Assembly: GCA_900239685.1 (NCBI GenBank)
Contig: OENT01000056.1
Coordinates: 111,636-175,635, forward strand
Source: Rotaria macrura
Lineage: Eukaryota > Rotifera > Eurotatoria > Philodinida > Philodinidae
Reading direction: 5' to 3'
Length of the DNA: 64,000 nucleotides
Positions 9,895-21,400 of the stretch are shown piece by piece. Both the position numbers and the translations under genes were made by a program. Position 1 is the first letter of the stretch. Every line of letters starts with the position of its first letter. The notes under the pieces are model-generated. The model searched no databases. It was not told where the DNA came from and saw nothing but the letters and a program-made list of their open reading frames with translations.

Positions 9895-10782
9895 ATGGAA
9901 AAAGATTTTAAAGAAGCTGCTTGTGCTGTACTATCCATATTGATTAAAATATTCAACTTAGGTGAACAAATTGGTGTATATTTTGCTCAACAAGAGTTAG
10001 GTTTTGATGATGCTACATCACGTCAGTTTTTCTTCATCTTGTTCGGTATTACTGCCGTAAATATATCCAAAGTTTTATTCAACAACAAGAGAATGCAAGT
10101 GGTTGTTTCCTCACTTATTGAGATAGCTGAATTTATATGCTACTTAGCTGTACTTGGAACCACGCCTAAAGTTGTAGGCGTAGCAACAACCTTCCTTATA
10201 CTTGAACTAGTCTCTCATGGGTTCCGTATCATTTGGCTTGATGGTGACAGTAACAAAGAATCATGCAAGAAAATAATCGAATTCATAAAGGAATTCTGTA
10301 CAAGTATACTTTTGAATATTGGTCCGATTCTAACAATTTTTCTCAACTCTGATTCAAAATTTCGGCAGCCGATTTACGAAGTACCCTTGATTTTCTTGAT
10401 GTTTTCTAGTGATGCAATGACTGAAATACTAGACTTATTTCCTCTGCTGATCAAGAACGCTTTTAAATCTACGGATCAGGGGCAATCTGGAGGCGACCAA
10501 AACACTTCCAGCGAATCAGATTTCAGAAATCCCCTGAAGGATAAGCATGTGATCGAGCGGATTTGGATAGGAATACACTTCATGATCTCCGGACTAATCT
10601 ACTCGTTGTTATTCAACATACTGAATGTCGTACTAGCAAGTAGGGAATTGCAAAACGGTGAAACAATACAATCATACGATCATGGTTTATACATTTATCT
10701 AATCACCTCAAGTTCCATCAGCCTCGCTATGCTTCCAGTCGCATGGTGTTCGGTGTTGTTTACACTATCATTTCTCTTCTAA
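9895..10782 (+). CDS. Multi-pass membrane protein of unknown function
   Basis: A single open frame of 295 codons from the first ATG at 9895 to TAA-proximal sequence at 10782; an upstream TTG adds four residues but is an unlikely eukaryotic start. About seven or eight hydrophobic stretches are visible, at roughly residues 35-52, 68-88, 92-115, 134-152, 162-185, 223-250 and 263-292, separated by short polar loops and one longer Ser/Gln/Asp-rich loop at about 190-215. No signal peptide and no conserved motif that I recognise. The spread of helices is compatible with a transporter-like or receptor-like fold, but I do not assign a family. It has no introns, unlike the genes at 18-29 and 53-63 kb, and it sits alone in repeat-rich DNA. 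A recently duplicated, retrocopied or foreign-derived gene are all possible. Confidence 0.6.
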   Translation: MEKDFKEAACAVLSILIKIFNLGEQIGVYFAQQELGFDDATSRQFFFILFGITAVNISKVLFNNKRMQVVVSSLIEIAEFICYLAVLGTTPKVVGVATTFLILELVSHGFRIIWLDGDSNKESCKKIIEFIKEFCTSILLNIGPILTIFLNSDSKFRQPIYEVPLIFLMFSSDAMTEILDLFPLLIKNAFKSTDQGQSGGDQNTSSESDFRNPLKDKHVIERIWIGIHFMISGLIYSLLFNILNVVLASRELQNGETIQSYDHGLYIYLITSSSISLAMLPVAWCSVLFTLSFLF

Positions 10783-13039
10783 AAAGAAGCTAAACACAGC
10801 ACATTTGATCTACTCACCAACCACCAAAACTTACCTTTAAATAAACATGCGAAAATTTCAAATACATACTGTCATTGAAAAACAAACTTTCTGAGAATGA
10901 ATCATCGAACAGCGATTTTAAATTAAATTTTTTCATCCTCGACTCGGTTGTGAGTTTCAATTTAGCTTTTCGCGCGACTGTCAGTGTCGGTGTGGCTATC
11001 ATTTTGACTGTGCATGTGGATATGGGTGTGAGTTGTGGTGTACCTGTGCCTGTGGGAGTGTGGGAGCCTGTATGGCTGTGTCCTAGGTTCTTAGGGTGTG
11101 AATGGTAGCGCCGGTGTGATTGTTTTGGTGGCTGTAGTTAGTTTGGATGAAGGTGCGATGCTGGATGTCTTGGTTCCCGAAACCACTATATTCGCCCAAG
11201 CTGTAGAACCTGATCATTCATATAAACATTCGACATCATCGTTTTATGTGAAATTAATTGTAGGAAAATTTCCAGCTTTTTCGAATTCCATATTCCATAA
11301 AGAAGCCTATTTGTGAACAGGCGGCGTATTTTATCTTGTGACACAAACATATTTGAAATCATAATTGGACAATTCATTTTGCCATTACGCATGTCTAGTG
11401 AGAACCAGTTAACTAATCAAATTAGTTCATTGATACTCTGAGAACTTCCTCTCATCTGTAGATCAACAATCTGTAAATTCGATGAAGCTTCGATAGTTGT
11501 GGAGAGTTTCATGCTGATCATTTCGGTACAAAAAAGGAGAAGTCTTTATCGAGAAATATCAGAGAAATGATGATAATACATTTTGAATCCAAGTTAGCCA
11601 CAAAAAAGGGCTTTTGAAGTATTTTCATGATTTCTTGACATCACTAATTTGTTTTTAGATACTAAGGATGAAATCAAGGAGCTCGATCAAAATTGTACTT
11701 GAAAAGGTTTTCCAAAGTTATATAATATGAATCTGTATTGTTATGCATACGACAGAACAAAACACACTACGAAAGATATCGATGCTTTTTGGCGCATAAT
11801 CGAAATTAGCAGAACTAGTGACATACACATTCGATAGAGTGGTAGTTCTTCTATCGTACAATCTACTTGACTTTCTAAGGGAGTAAGGTTTGGCACAGAC
11901 GCGCAGCACAAACTGAACATTCTTCATTGTTGGTCAATATTTTAAATGGCTTTCGATATTTGGTCCAGGGTGAAAAAGGAGATTTTTGTGTATTTCTGCA
12001 TTTCGGAAATACATAGAAATATCTGGATATAAGTAGAAATACAATACTTTTTGTTCGACTTAATTTGTAAGATATTCGCTTTCCATTATTGCTTGCATGC
12101 TTGAACATATTAATGTGAAGGAGAATATATTAAAAACAAACAAAACTTTGTTTCGAAGTGCCTCTTTTTATATTACCGTCGTCTAAAAATCAACCGTCAT
12201 TTTCAAAACCCGATTCACCTGACTGTTTTTTGAATAGTTTGAGAAAGGAACTTATTAGGGGTCTGTCGTTTTCACGACATGAGAGAGAGGATACCTAGAA
12301 GCATCGAACTGCGTTGAAAAATAATTGGTCAACGATTTACCAATCAGATGAATTCTTGGTATACATTTTGTCAAGCCGTATTCTAAGTATATTTTCCTTT
12401 GAATCTAGGACTTATAAATCGCTGTCTAATAGAAATGTTCCTTCTCTTTCAATATATGGAGGGATAAGTTGCTAACTACGTCTTCCTACGTAACGGTGAC
12501 AGTGAGAAAACTCGACTAATAAGTAGTTTTATTCTTGATAAAATTAAGTAACTTACCTTCTTCTAGTATTTTCTCCTTTTTCTGCTGCACTGGAACTCAT
12601 ATAGGTTTTCGAAGAAATATTGAGTGGAAATTTAAGAGTGAAATATTTTGCCTCTCACTTCCCCTCCCCCCCCCCCACGCCCCTCTGGAGGTTACAGACA
12701 TCGCCCCGTTCTACCGACGCTCAGTTCCATCCCCATCACCACCATTAGAGGGCATAGAAATAGAAACCATTGATCACACCATTACAGACATAGCAGCCAG
12801 CATTACATTATCTTCATATAACCAACCGTTATTTTTCGTCTATTTCGATGCTGATGATAACAAAAATGAACAATGGAAAATGGAAAGTAACTAACGAGTA
12901 GCAACAATGAAAGCTAAAAATAGAGCATCCATCAGAAAAAAACGAAGCAAAATATTTTGTGATATTATATTTTCTGCATTTTCTAGTAGCATCATGAAAC
13001 TGTAGTTATGCGAGCTCCACGTCTTAGCTCGAGCGGATT
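10783..13039. other. Intergenic; GT-rich patch and C-tract
   Basis: No credible gene. From 10980 to 11105 the plus strand is a degenerate GTGTGG-rich stretch (for example TGTGGGAGTGTGGGAG near 11049) that opens Val/Gly-rich frames. At 12661-12690 there is a CCCCTCCCCCCCCCCC tract followed by a 119-codon frame rich in Pro, Ser and Thr, which I do not regard as coding. The rest is plain AT-rich sequence. Confidence 0.45.
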
Positions 13040-13850
13040 GAGCTGAGAAGCTTTTGAAAGTACTAATTTTTTGGCGAAGTGTGAAGTATTCATTAGTTAA
13101 TTTTTTGAAGTACTTTTTAGTACTTCAAGTAATAAAAGGCACTTTCCATTAACAAGTATACTTATAATTACTTAGCAAGGTTCCCTCATTAGTGATTTTA
13201 TCTATGTTGCGAAATAATTTATAAAGTACTTACAAGTTACTTTTTGGACCCTCAACTTTTATGTGGTAGGGATGCGACTACCCATGTAGCCGATAATGGA
13301 TAACCACTGGGAAAATGGCACATTATTTTCCATTATTTTCTGCAATTTCCTAAATAATTAATTATAATGCATTAACATCGATATGTTAGATAAATTTCAA
13401 TGCATTTTAATCCATTATTTTCCAAATCCCAATTTTCGTCCACAAATTTGCAAAAATTTAATTTACTTCAATGCATTATGTTGAAATAAACTGATAATGG
13501 GCAATTATGCATTGAAAACTAGTTCATTTCAATGCATTACTTTCCAAAACACTATTTTTATCCCGAAATATGTATAGATTTAATGCATTTCAAAGAATTG
13601 TATTGAAATAATCGTATAATGGACGATAATGCATTCGTGATCAATGTATTTCAATGCATTATTTGGAATAATATTGAAATGATTCAAAATGCAATAAATT
13701 TTCAATACATTTCGATGCATTGTCGGAAATAATATCTAAATAGCAGATTATCCATTGAATTTCAATTCAGTATTCAACATAGCGTCGATGCTCTTCATAG
13801 AGAAATAGATTGGCAATGCATTATATTGTACTTCTAGCGACAACAATTGA
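13040..13850. repeat. AAGTACTT and TGCATT word fields
   Basis: Two adjoining patches are built from self-complementary short words. At 13055-13255 it is AAGTACTT, including GAAGTACTT-TTTAGTACTTC, a perfect small hairpin. From 13300 to 13815 it is AATGCATT and CATTATTTTCC, repeated a dozen or more times at irregular spacing. Because the words are palindromic, each patch can fold on itself many times. No gene or clear element ends. Confidence 0.55.
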
Positions 13851-13877
13851 GTGAATAATAACTCACCCGCTTTTAGT

Positions 13878-14768
13878 TTAAGCCCCCCCCCCCCCTCATA
13901 AGTCGATTTTCGTCAAAGAAAGTCCAAATCGGCTGAAATTTTCAGGATATGTTAGGATAGAAGCGGGTAGCCTATGATAAAAATTTCAGCCCGAAATATG
14001 CAAGTTTAAGGAAGTTATAAGGTGAACACTGGTTAAAAATGACCCATTTTCCATCCTAGTTATTTTGCCTTCAACTAGGTTTTTTCGAAAATTTTTTTTT
14101 ACCATTCGATAGAGCGGGCAAAGACGCAGGGCATCGCGTGCTCCGATTTTTGAAAAAGCTTTTTTGATGCCAAAAAACGTTTCGACAACTCAAAGTCCGT
14201 GTAAAAAGGCCAAAAAACTGCAACTGAATTTTGTAGGCGATCTTTTTTTGGACATAAAAAAAAGCTTTTTCAAAAATCGGAGCACGAGATGCCCTGCGTC
14301 TTTGCATGCTCTATCGAATGGTAAAAACAAATTTTCGAAAAATATAGCTGAAAGCAAAATAACTAGGATGGAAAATGGAAAAACATGACTTTGAGAAAAA
14401 CATAAAGACATTTTTTCCAAAATTTTTTGCTGTTTTTTTAAATTTTCTCAATTTTCACGCGGTTTTTGAGGAAACTGACCTAACTTGTCCCATGTAACTT
14501 TTAATTCTACACACGCTGAGCGCTTAATTAATTATTAATTAATTAATCAGTAATTAGAGATCAAAGACCTAATTATACTGCAGTTACTCTGAAACCGTTT
14601 TTGACATAGAGGACCTCCAAAGATCACTGCAAATTTCGGTCAAAAATGGTCTTTAGAAAAAAAACTATAGTGATTCGGAAAGAGCAAAGAACGGGCTATC
14701 TTCTGGTGCATTTATCTCAGTTTCGGAATTTTCCCGAAAATTGACTTTTTTTGAGGGGGGGGCCTTAA
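13878..14768. mobile_element. TTAA-flanked inverted-repeat element, piggyBac-like target
   Basis: The left end reads TTAA then GCCCCCCCCCCCCCTCAT and AAGTCGATTTTCG. The right end, read inward, is TTAA then GGCCCCCCCCTCAA and AAGTCAATTTTCGG. TTAA lies on both sides (13878-13881, 14765-14768), the target used by piggyBac elements. The interior holds a second inverted pair: about 14050-14170 and 14250-14370 share an AAAAATCGGAGCACG-containing segment, a GACGCAGGGCATC segment and a CCATTCGATAG segment. No transposase fits in 890 bp. The call as a non-autonomous TTAA element is an inference from ends and target. Confidence 0.65.
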
Positions 14769-14903
14769 TATGATACATCATATATAATGATGTTCTATGC
14801 TTCCGTTAAATTATCAGTTTAATGAGAGTCAACTCCGAATAGTTATTTTAAGAATTGAGAAAAGAAGTGAGAGTATGAATGTGGGTTTGACTATTTGTTA
14901 CTA

Positions 14904-15223
14904 CCCAGGTGAATGAATCCCATACTGAATCCGGTCGGATCCGATGAAATCTTATGGGAATCCGGGTTGTGGAAACAGTAACGGATCCGACGGAAGAAAC
15001 CTATTTTCTTATTTGTGCACGAATTAGCATTTAAACCCAACAGTAGAGGCCAGTTTTATCATGCGATGAAATCCAATCTGATTCCGATAGTAGGATTCGA
15101 TAAAATCCAACACTAGGGATCCGAATCTCGGATCGCAACCAGGAATCCAATGGGATTTCGTCGGATAAGAGAAACTCCGATAGAAGCATGATCGGATCCA
15201 ACGGTCGGAATGATCCTCCTGGG
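14904..15223. mobile_element. TA-flanked CCCAGG foldback MITE, GGATCCGA subfamily
   Basis: The element opens with CCCAGG and closes with CCTGGG, with TA directly outside both (14902-14903, 15224-15225). The interior arms are built from GGATCCGA, TCCGA and CGGAAT words in opposite orientations. Overall pairing is looser than in the 33.3 and 47.2 kb members, so this is an older or separate lineage. About 320 bp, no coding capacity. Confidence 0.75.
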
Positions 15224-15225
15224 TA

Positions 15226-15920
15226 CACCCACACCCGCAGGTTCCTGCAGGATATGGCGTCTTTCCTGTGGGTGTCCGCCGAAAATTCACGTATCCGGCA
15301 GCGGGAAGAACCGATCTGGATTCAAGTAGATGAGTCGGTGCGTGTGAACATAGATTTACGATATGGCTGAAGCCGTAGCCATCATTCGGAGCCTGTGGAT
15401 ACTGGTGAAGGGCACTCGAGTTAGGATTAGAATTATGAAAAATATAACGTCTTCAGTATTGCCCACCCCAAATTAAAAACATACAACGACATGAACATCG
15501 AAACCCACTCTCATTTGTTTAGTGTGCCAAGAGCACTATTCTGACACGATAAGACAAATTGACAGAGCATCTAGACACAGACATTCTTTGGTGAGAAAGA
15601 GGGTAACAGTGTCGGTGAAGCTTCTATTTGCTAGAACACCCACACCCACAACCCACCAACACTCACGCAGACCCCCGCCCACAAGGCACACTCCAAACCC
15701 ATAGTCCACCAACGCCCACACCCTCAGTACCTTTCATGTTACAAATGCCCAGTATATAGTTTTTTTTTAAAAATGGATGTGTTGTGAATAAATTCTTCGA
15801 CATATTCTGCATCTTTTAGCATCAAAACGGAAAATGATGATTCAATCTAACTTGAGACAACAGTCCACCGAACCACGACAATTTAATCTGGGCCGCCTTT
15901 TATATAATTCTTTTTTCTTT
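15226..15920. other. Intergenic; CCCACA-rich patch
   Basis: The first 60 bp contain CACCCACACCCGCAGG and CCTGTGGGTGTCC, a small hairpin next to the CCCAGG element. From 15637 to 15725 the plus strand is a degenerate CCCACA/CCCACC run. No coding frame of note. Confidence 0.45.
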
Positions 15921-15924
15921 TAGC

Positions 15925-17142
15925 TGAACTTGTTGTGTTACTAACATTGAATTATACCAAACGAAGATCAGCCACAAGAATAACAATTCATTTTGTTAAT
16001 TGTGGAACATTTGAAAAACGATCAACAAGAAAAACAAGAGACGATCATTTTTCTTTTTATTCTGATATGATGGATATAAAATCATTCATATTGAGTAAAA
16101 GATCTAATGCTACTTGATCTTCTCCTTTATTGCAACATATTAATAATTTTCTCGTAGAAATGCCAATAATAAAATCATCATGGGGGAACAATTTATTCAA
16201 TACTAATAAGAATAAGAGATTATCTATCAATTTATTTAATCAGAACAATTCCCTTAATATCTTATAAGAAAGAATCTGTTTCAACTATTTTTTAGTTAAT
16301 TTTCGAAAAACAGGTAATGAAAATAGCAATGCACAACAAAATCTTACGTATCTATCATGTTTTGTTCATTTACCAAATTTAACTCAAATGGAATTTCCAT
16401 CAACATATCATACTGATCATTGGAAATATGTTCACTTTATTCTACAGTATGTTTATTTATTTTAGACAAGAAAATATTTTTAATATATTGTTTTAGAGCA
16501 AGTCGAAATGTGATTATTCTCATAATTTAAGACTAGTTCAACGTTTTCCATCACTAGTCATATTGAACTTCAAGTATATTCACTTGATAATTGTGTATTT
16601 ATTATTGATATATTTCTCATTCGATTGGAAATATTATGTTATTTCAAAGCAGAGCTGGGCAAGTCAAGTCACGTGAAGTCGAGTCACTTCATGTTCAAGC
16701 GAAGCACAGTCGAGTAAAGACTTGACTTAACTTAACTTCTGAAAGTTTTTTAATACTGGTGCTATGACTTTGTAGATGTTTTTTAAAACCCCGGCTTAGG
16801 TTGACTCGATTGTCAAGTTAAGTCGAGTCTGAAGTATTAAAGTTTTTTCTGTAAGTTGATCAAAATGAAGACTTAAGTTGGTTTGATTTGATTTGACTTG
16901 ACTTGACTTGACTTGAGTTGAAATTTGTGTTAGCGACTTGACTTGACCTCTGACTTGAAAACCTCTGAATTGCCCACCTCGGTTTCTAAGTCTGTTATGC
17001 TCATGATGCATTACTTGATGATCCTTTTTCACATAACTCTACTATTGCAAAAACTTCGTCAACCATTTCTTATTTATATTATTGATGAACACATGGTTAA
17101 TGTCAAAAATAATGGTGAAATTATTGAGATTTTCTTATCATG
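15925..17142 (+). pseudogene. Decayed coding-like stretch carrying a hAT-type MITE
   Basis: After a TTCTTTTAG acceptor-like site near 15923 there is a 60-codon open stretch, then further segments at about 16125-16265 and 16300-16440 that read like protein (balanced residues, Asn/Ser-rich, a clean TTTTTTAG junction near 16293), separated by in-frame stops. Similar sequence appears right of the MITE at 16983-17142. The composition resembles exons of nearby genes, but frame breaks are frequent and no family was recognised. It could be a dead gene, or exons of a gene whose joins I have not solved. Confidence 0.3.
16650..16982. mobile_element. 333-bp hAT-type MITE with GACTTG interior
   Basis: The left end CAGAGCTGGGCAAGTCA and the right end TTGCCCACCTCGG form imperfect terminal inverted repeats. 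The flanking 8-mers TTTCAAAG (16642-16649) and TTTCTAAG (16983-16990) agree at seven of eight positions, the signature of hAT transposition. The interior is built from GACTTG/CAAGTC words in both orientations. No transposase. A 64-bp relative lies at 32653-32716. Confidence 0.8.
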
Positions 17143-17144
17143 AT

Positions 17145-18465
17145 TTCAATTTTTGTAAAGATTTTTGTTCTTGTTTATCCTTAAGTTAGGTTTCAAAAAA
17201 ATTGTTAGGCAGTCATGAATACAGTTCAATTAAAACTATCACGAACTTTTAGAGACAAGAAAATGTAAAGTCTCCGATTCACATGATGAATAATTCTATA
17301 TCATTTCCATGTTATATAAAAAATAGAAAACAAAACTCACAGACCAACCACATTATCTATATCTTTATGTGAATTGTACTGCATTATAAACACAAAGAAT
17401 TATTGAACCATACATAATAAAAATTCATTTGATCCATGAGGTTAAATCATAGCAATCGAATACATTAACGGCATTGATTTTATAAACAATTAGAGAAAAT
17501 AATCTTTTATTTATTGTCAATTGATTGAAATCAAAATGAAAATGTATGGTTTCTCTTTTGTCGTTTGTATGACTTGTACACAAGTTCAAAAAGGATTTTG
17601 AATTATCTATCAGAACTTTACAATAGTTTCTGAATATAATCTCAAATACGTAGAGATGTCATGATCTCCTACTTACAAGTAACAAAGCGCCACATCTCAT
17701 ATTGTATTTTCAAGCACAACGAAAAGTGTATTCATACTTCGACTGCCTTGCCACAAAAGATAATACATGTTTCCGATTGTGGAAAACGAAACGTGAAACT
17801 GACATCTCCCTATCAATAAGAAATGTTCTTACAAGATAATGAATGAATTTTCAACGTAGGGAAAACATCGAACTTCAGATGTGCTAGTCGTTCTTGATCA
17901 TATGATGATCCTACAACTTGTACACTGGAACCATCGACGAAAAACGACAGTTTTATAGTAACCAACTTAGCAACAGATACTCAAAAATATATACAACGAT
18001 GAATCGTCTGATTGAATCCTAGTCTACTAGTAGCCAAATTGTGTAATAGAATGGGTCTATTCTCTATTGTTAATCTCATTATTTATGTTTGAGTATTAAA
18101 ATCCACGTGGAATCTATTCAAACGAATTATTGCTGTCAAAATTCTTTATAAGTTTCATTAAAAAATTTTCATTTATCGAATCATAGTGCAATTTTATTCA
18201 TCAAATTGTGTGGCAAAAAAATAGAATATTAAACGTGAAAGGAAAAAGTAGCAAGGATTATAGTAGAGAAAAGAAAACTTGGCTCACAAATAGTCGCGCA
18301 TCTATCTACATTAGAAAAATAATAATCAGAGCAGATGGATAATCTACAACTGTTTGTTGTGATATTTCTGACTAGAAAAGAAAAGAAAAAGATATGTACA
18401 CATTGATATGGTAAATCAATTGGTACGGAAAAATGAATTCGTCATTTGTTTTTTGTGATCTTTCT
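17145..18465. other. Intergenic, downstream of separase
   Basis: No supported frame. The final part probably includes the separase 3' untranslated region. Plain AT-rich DNA without repeats of note. Confidence 0.45.
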
Positions 18466-21400
18466 TCAACGCGCTCGTACCGGTAAACCATAGATAACTG
18501 GTGCAGCACCATTCAAACATTTCAATTTACATAAATCACGACCATATCGCAATGCTTCACCAAGTGATGCACCTGCTTTAAGTTGTTCGAGTAAGAAAAA
18601 TGTTAAACTATCTATATCACGATCAGTCACATCCCATAAACATCCAAGAATCGTTGCACTAAAAAACAAAGAACGTCAAAATCAGATATTGAAAAGCCAA
18701 AGTTTGAGAAAACATACATCATCTCATCAATACATGACTTCTCTTTTTATATAATTGAACATTATTCTCTAGTTTAGAGAAATGTCCAGAAAAAACTTGA
18801 AACTTGCATAAAACGTCAAGTATCAATATGCCAAATATATATCTCCTAAACGTTTTATGGAGAAATAGTTTTTCATGACTAAAATCAACTCTGGCAGATG
18901 AGATAGGTAAACTGAATGAAGAAAATATCTTGAAAATTCAGTTACTAAAAAAAATTTTTGAACTTCACCGCTTTCTACTCCAATCGATATATACGCGTAA
19001 ATTGAAGGAATTCGTAGTTGATGACAAATTCCGTTTTTTTCCAAAGATGCTAATTCGCATTTCTTATATATCCAAGAAAAAAGATATGTTCTTCGTAGTA
19101 GTATCCTTAGTTCCTGAAATTCACTGATGCAATATTTTCTCTTGCCAATAGTATAACAAGTAAAATAAAAAGACAAGCTTTTCCGATAGATGCTAAGATT
19201 ACTAACATTCTTCAAGTATGTAAATATGCAACATCTGTAGAAGTTGCTGACAAAGTCGATTCAAACATAACAATATTACATTGATAGTTCCTTCAAATTA
19301 TACGACAAAAAAAAACGCATAAATTAATACATACGCTCCGCATGTTAAATAAGCAAATGGCATTCCAAAAACTTCAAAATCGCCTAATGATTGTAAGCGT
19401 GCACTTGAACAACCCATTAGTAAAACACATAAACGAGAGGAATTCTTCTGTACATCATCAACTGGATAAAATTGACTGCCAGAACCATGCCCCATGTATC
19501 TAATCAATATTAAATGAAAAAATAGAAAGATAAGAAAATTGTTGTAAAATTATATGAATATATTTTTCATGTCTATATTTCTTGTTTTTTCACTCACAGT
19601 AGTACATCTTTTGATTTAAATATATCTTTAATTGCATCATTCGTAGGAAAACGTTCGATGACTCCATTCCATTTTTCAATTAAGTCTGGTTTCTCATGTT
19701 GAAATTTACGAAAACGTTCTTTCGTTCGAGGTAAATCATTACCAGGATCAACGATATAATAACCTTTATCAACATCAATACGATGATAAAATGTTTTTTC
19801 TATTGGTATGATTGTCATATCATTATTATCAACATTTACTTGTTGTTCTGATTCTGATGATGAATTACAATAATATTTATGCATACCATCAACAAGTAAT
19901 AATGAAGGCAAACGATAAACAACAATTCGACGAAAGAGCGATGTCATACAATGAAGTTGTTCCCATGGAAATATATGTAAATGATTATCGAGGAAAAGTA
20001 AAAGATTTTGAGATGGACGTGAACTCGATGATGCCGTTGTGTATGTACGTTGTTTATGTTCGAATAAGCGTTCAATTAAACGACTTGACATAAGTTGTGA
20101 ATAAACCGATGATGGCAAATTTATGGATAGTTCTTGACGAATATCATCCAACGAAGATAAATAAAATATTGTTTGATGAAGGAAGAATTCAATGAATCGA
20201 CGTTGTTGAACTGAATCTAGATGTGATTTAAAAAGAAATCAATTCAAAAGAACAATTGCATGTATTTGACATTGATTCGATTCTCAATTTATCGAAAAAA
20301 AAAGATTTTCTTTCAGATAATGTTATGTGTGGTGTTCATGAAATATTTTTGTAAGACATAATGAAAAGAACTCATTTCATGTGACGTATGCATGTCTTTG
20401 CATGAATTTTAGTTATAAACAAACTACTGCCACATTGTGAAAGGAATTCGTGAGAGCAATAACATGTTCTAATATACGTATATACACAGCGGCTGCTAAA
20501 AATTAGCGTCCACCTTTTATTTTTTTTCTCAATCATAATAACTAGAGTCAACGCGAAAAAAGAGTTTATAATTTGATGAGTTATATATGAAAGTTTCATA
20601 AAAATTGCTGGAAAACCAAGATTTTGAAAAGCCAACAAATATCAATTTCTCGGATTCCAACGGAAACTTTTGATATACATATGACTCATGTAGAGCAAGC
20701 ATTTACTGAGCAAAGCTAAATATCGCCCCCCAATTCTCCATGAAGTTTTTTCGTCGAACTGGATTCAACTGAACAGAGACTCTTCAGTACGTCGTGGACA
20801 ATTGGGTGATGTCTAGCGTTGTTCAGAAATGCTTGCTCTACATGAGTGACATATTTTGCAAAAGTGTCCGTTGGAATCTGAGAAATTGATATTTGTTGGC
20901 TTTTCAAAATCTTGGTTTTCTAGAGATTTTTATAAATTTTTCATACATAACTCGTCTAATTATAAACTCTTTTTTTCGCGTTGGTTCTAGTTATTATGAT
21001 TACGAAGAAAAATAAAAGGTGGTTGCTCATTTCTGGCCACCGCTGTATGTAATCGCATGCGTATGACTTTATTTAGTTCATCATTCCATAATGATCGTAC
21101 AATAACTGTGAGAGATCAATGCAATTTTGACATTGATTTCCACTTGCACACAAATTATAATGTTTACAAAACGTAGAATCATCAGTTTCGGTCATTATAA
21201 ATTTGATGAACACTTCAGATTACAAAGAAATGTTAATAATGCATTCACTGGTACTTGCTGTTGTGCGTTACATTCTGTAAAAGAACTTTGACACCTGTAG
21301 TTTTCATATAATATGAGAATCTATTCAACAACTGTTGACTTCTTACTCTATGCAGGTATCGGAAGGATATAGGAAACCAAGAAACGGTCCATCTTTATAA

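Noticed and set aside
12535..12894. 119-codon plus-strand frame
   Set aside because: It crosses a polyC tract, has biased composition and no motif or splice context.
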